From Plasmopara viticola (Eukaryota > Oomycota > Peronosporomycetes > Peronosporales > Peronosporaceae): DNA of 64,000 nucleotides. Both the position numbers and the translations under genes were made by a program. The notes under the pieces are model-generated. The model was not told the DNA's origin and searched no databases. It saw nothing but the letters and a program-made list of their open reading frames with translations. Shown one piece after another: positions 62,647-64,000 of this stretch. How positions within the stretch are numbered: position 1 is the first letter of the stretch; every line of letters begins with the position of its first letter. The DNA lies in contig MBPM02000003.1 of NCBI GenBank assembly GCA_001695595.3, positions 558,001 through 622,000 on the forward strand, written 5' to 3'.

Positions 62647-63015
62647 ATGCAAAAAAAGAATCTAGATGATCGAAATACCATAATTTTGGTAATTCGATCT
62701 TTAAATTTGTACGACGAATCGGACTACCCCAATTCCAGATACACGCTCAAAGCAATTAATGCAATCAAAAATTTTGCCTCCCACCGAGAGCATGCTAATG
62801 AGCTGATTTTAAGGTCATCTGCAGAATATTATCTGAATACTATCGTTCAAATCAGCAATAAGTGCGCCTGTTACTCAATCGCCTGTCAGTCATTCCAGAA
62901 AGTCAAGAAGTTTCATATTTGTACTCGAGCTCTACCGTCTATATATGGAGATTTAGTGTACGTTGAGTCTATTTATATAGCTTTCAGTGAAATAGGCCTT
63001 CTCCAATTTACCTGA
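62647..63015 (+). CDS. Hypothetical 122-aa open frame, doubtful
   Basis: An ATG-started frame of 122 codons in A+T-rich DNA. The translation has many Ile, Asn and Ser residues, no signal peptide and no motif I recognise. Its length is only moderately above chance for the region. No splice-site pattern or neighbour supports it. Confidence 0.15.
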   Translation: MQKKNLDDRNTIILVIRSLNLYDESDYPNSRYTLKAINAIKNFASHREHANELILRSSAEYYLNTIVQISNKCACYSIACQSFQKVKKFHICTRALPSIYGDLVYVESIYIAFSEIGLLQFT

Positions 63016-64000
63016 CGGATTGTTCTTACGATTTCCCAATCGCATGTTATAACTGGCGTCTCCCTCTTGTAACTTACCATGTAAAAACATTTTAGAAAAT
63101 CCGAGTCTTCGAATAGTTGGCTGTATAAGTACTGACAGTATGACGCATCTTGATCATAGCCATCCTCAAAAGTTCATGTGTAGACCTTATATACAACTTA
63201 TTAATTTCATGTCAGAATTGAAAAATAAATGTTCTAACTTCAAATTTTCTGGGGCTCTCAGCCATCCTTCGCGAATTTTTGGTGTTGAAAAAAATGAAAA
63301 ATTGCATTTGATGAGGAGCTAGAAAAGTCGGTTTGGTTGTCGAAGGGTGTATAATAGGTTTGTTGAGCTGAGAAGATGTAGAAACGTCATCACGTGATTG
63401 ATTCTATAGTAATGTGGTGCACGTCAAGTTTTCGCTCATATCTTGGTAATGTTTGCTCTCTCAAGTACGAAAGAAAAGTGTGGCAATCGCGCTTTTTTTG
63501 CCAAAGAGGCTGGGCTTTCTCAATTAGTTAGAAGCGTAACGAAGGTGACAAAATTAGCTTAGTTTTGGCTTTATTGTGTCTGTGCACGTCTAGAAAGATA
63601 GAATGGACAAGTTTGAGGCTCAACTCCGAAATGATGAACGCCAAGGCTACTGTTCATGCAGCGACTACTTGATGCAGCCTAAAGTCAAGTCAGCGAAATC
63701 TCACCAATTCTCAAAGAAGGATCAGCAGACATGAACTTTTGGTAACCCTTGAGCTTTTTGACTTAGACAAGGTTCCTCCTTCCACTCTTATCGCCCACCG
63801 TTTCGCATTATCTGTTTTAAAGCGCTTGGACGTTATACGTCCACAGAAAAGTCTGTCTATTGTTCTTGATGTGTACGTAAAAGACGCAAAAACGGCTTTG
63901 TCTTCTCCGGAAATGCCAAAGATTCAAGCTACCGGAACCCATGCGCTAGGACTAAGCTGTCTCTATCGCGGGATGTTGGTAGCAATCTGACCCGAATTGG

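Larger units (their letters stand above)
55304..63999. other. 8.7 kb A+T-rich end of the window without an intact gene
   Basis: No gene could be assigned. The longest ATG-started frame is 62647-63015 (+, 122 codons), in very A+T-rich sequence and without a recognisable motif. A frame open from about 63700 to 63990 (+) could be the last exon of an unrecognised gene, because its codon content looks less random (LFDLDKVPPSTLIAHRFA). Minus-strand pieces at 56975-57366 and 58406-58657 are short. Only the repeat at 55.8-56.14 kb has a structure I can describe. Confidence 0.35.

Noticed and set aside
1..64000. RXLR, CRN, elicitin or NLP-type effectors, tRNA and rRNA genes, CRISPR arrays
   Set aside because: Searched for by eye on both strands. 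No convincing RXLR-dEER, LFLAK or elicitin-type pattern, tRNA or rRNA was found, and a CRISPR array is not expected in a eukaryotic nuclear genome. Weak tRNA candidates could be missed without a covariance search.

Overview
The window is nuclear DNA of an oomycete. It is most likely a member of the Peronosporales (Phytophthora or downy-mildew lineage), but the sequence alone does not fix the genus. The reasons are short spliceosomal introns (43-95 nt, nearly all GT-AG), compact G+C-rich genes in long A+T-rich decayed intergenic DNA, stramenopile-type kinases and myosin, secreted jacalin-type lectins, and Ty3/gypsy remnants. All gene models were assembled by hand from reading frames and splice sites.

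Layout. 2.1-3.9 kb (+): a four-exon Na+/H+ exchanger. 3.9-20 kb: no intact gene. It holds a decayed Ty3/gypsy element on the minus strand (gag with a CCHC knuckle, then a protease-like piece), a broken secreted repeat-protein gene near 12.6 kb, and a possible integrase scrap near 16.9 kb. 20.0-23.6 kb (-): a lipid kinase with dysferlin-type, PH and PIPK domains. 28.9-30.9 kb (-) and 42.4-44.5 kb (+): two inverted paralogues encoding large secreted jacalin-like proteins. 37.6-40.8 kb: two MscS-type channel paralogues, tail to tail about 30 bp apart. 46.5-55.3 kb: a dense island with a myosin (+), a LYR/YccV/TPR protein (-), COP9 signalosome subunit 1 (+) and a mitochondrial pyruvate-dehydrogenase-kinase-family kinase (-). 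55.3-64 kb: mostly featureless A+T-rich DNA with one decayed tandem repeat that still shows coding traces.

The genes do not form a pathway. Most are housekeeping: ion exchange, mechanosensing, phosphoinositide signalling, cytoskeletal motor, ubiquitin-system regulation and mitochondrial metabolic control. The jacalin pair is the accessory, secreted component. The observations most worth following are the in-frame transmembrane-encoding extension after the stop codon of the second jacalin gene, the LYR+YccV+TPR fusion sharing an 88-bp divergent promoter with CSN1, and the dysferlin-PH-PIPK architecture.
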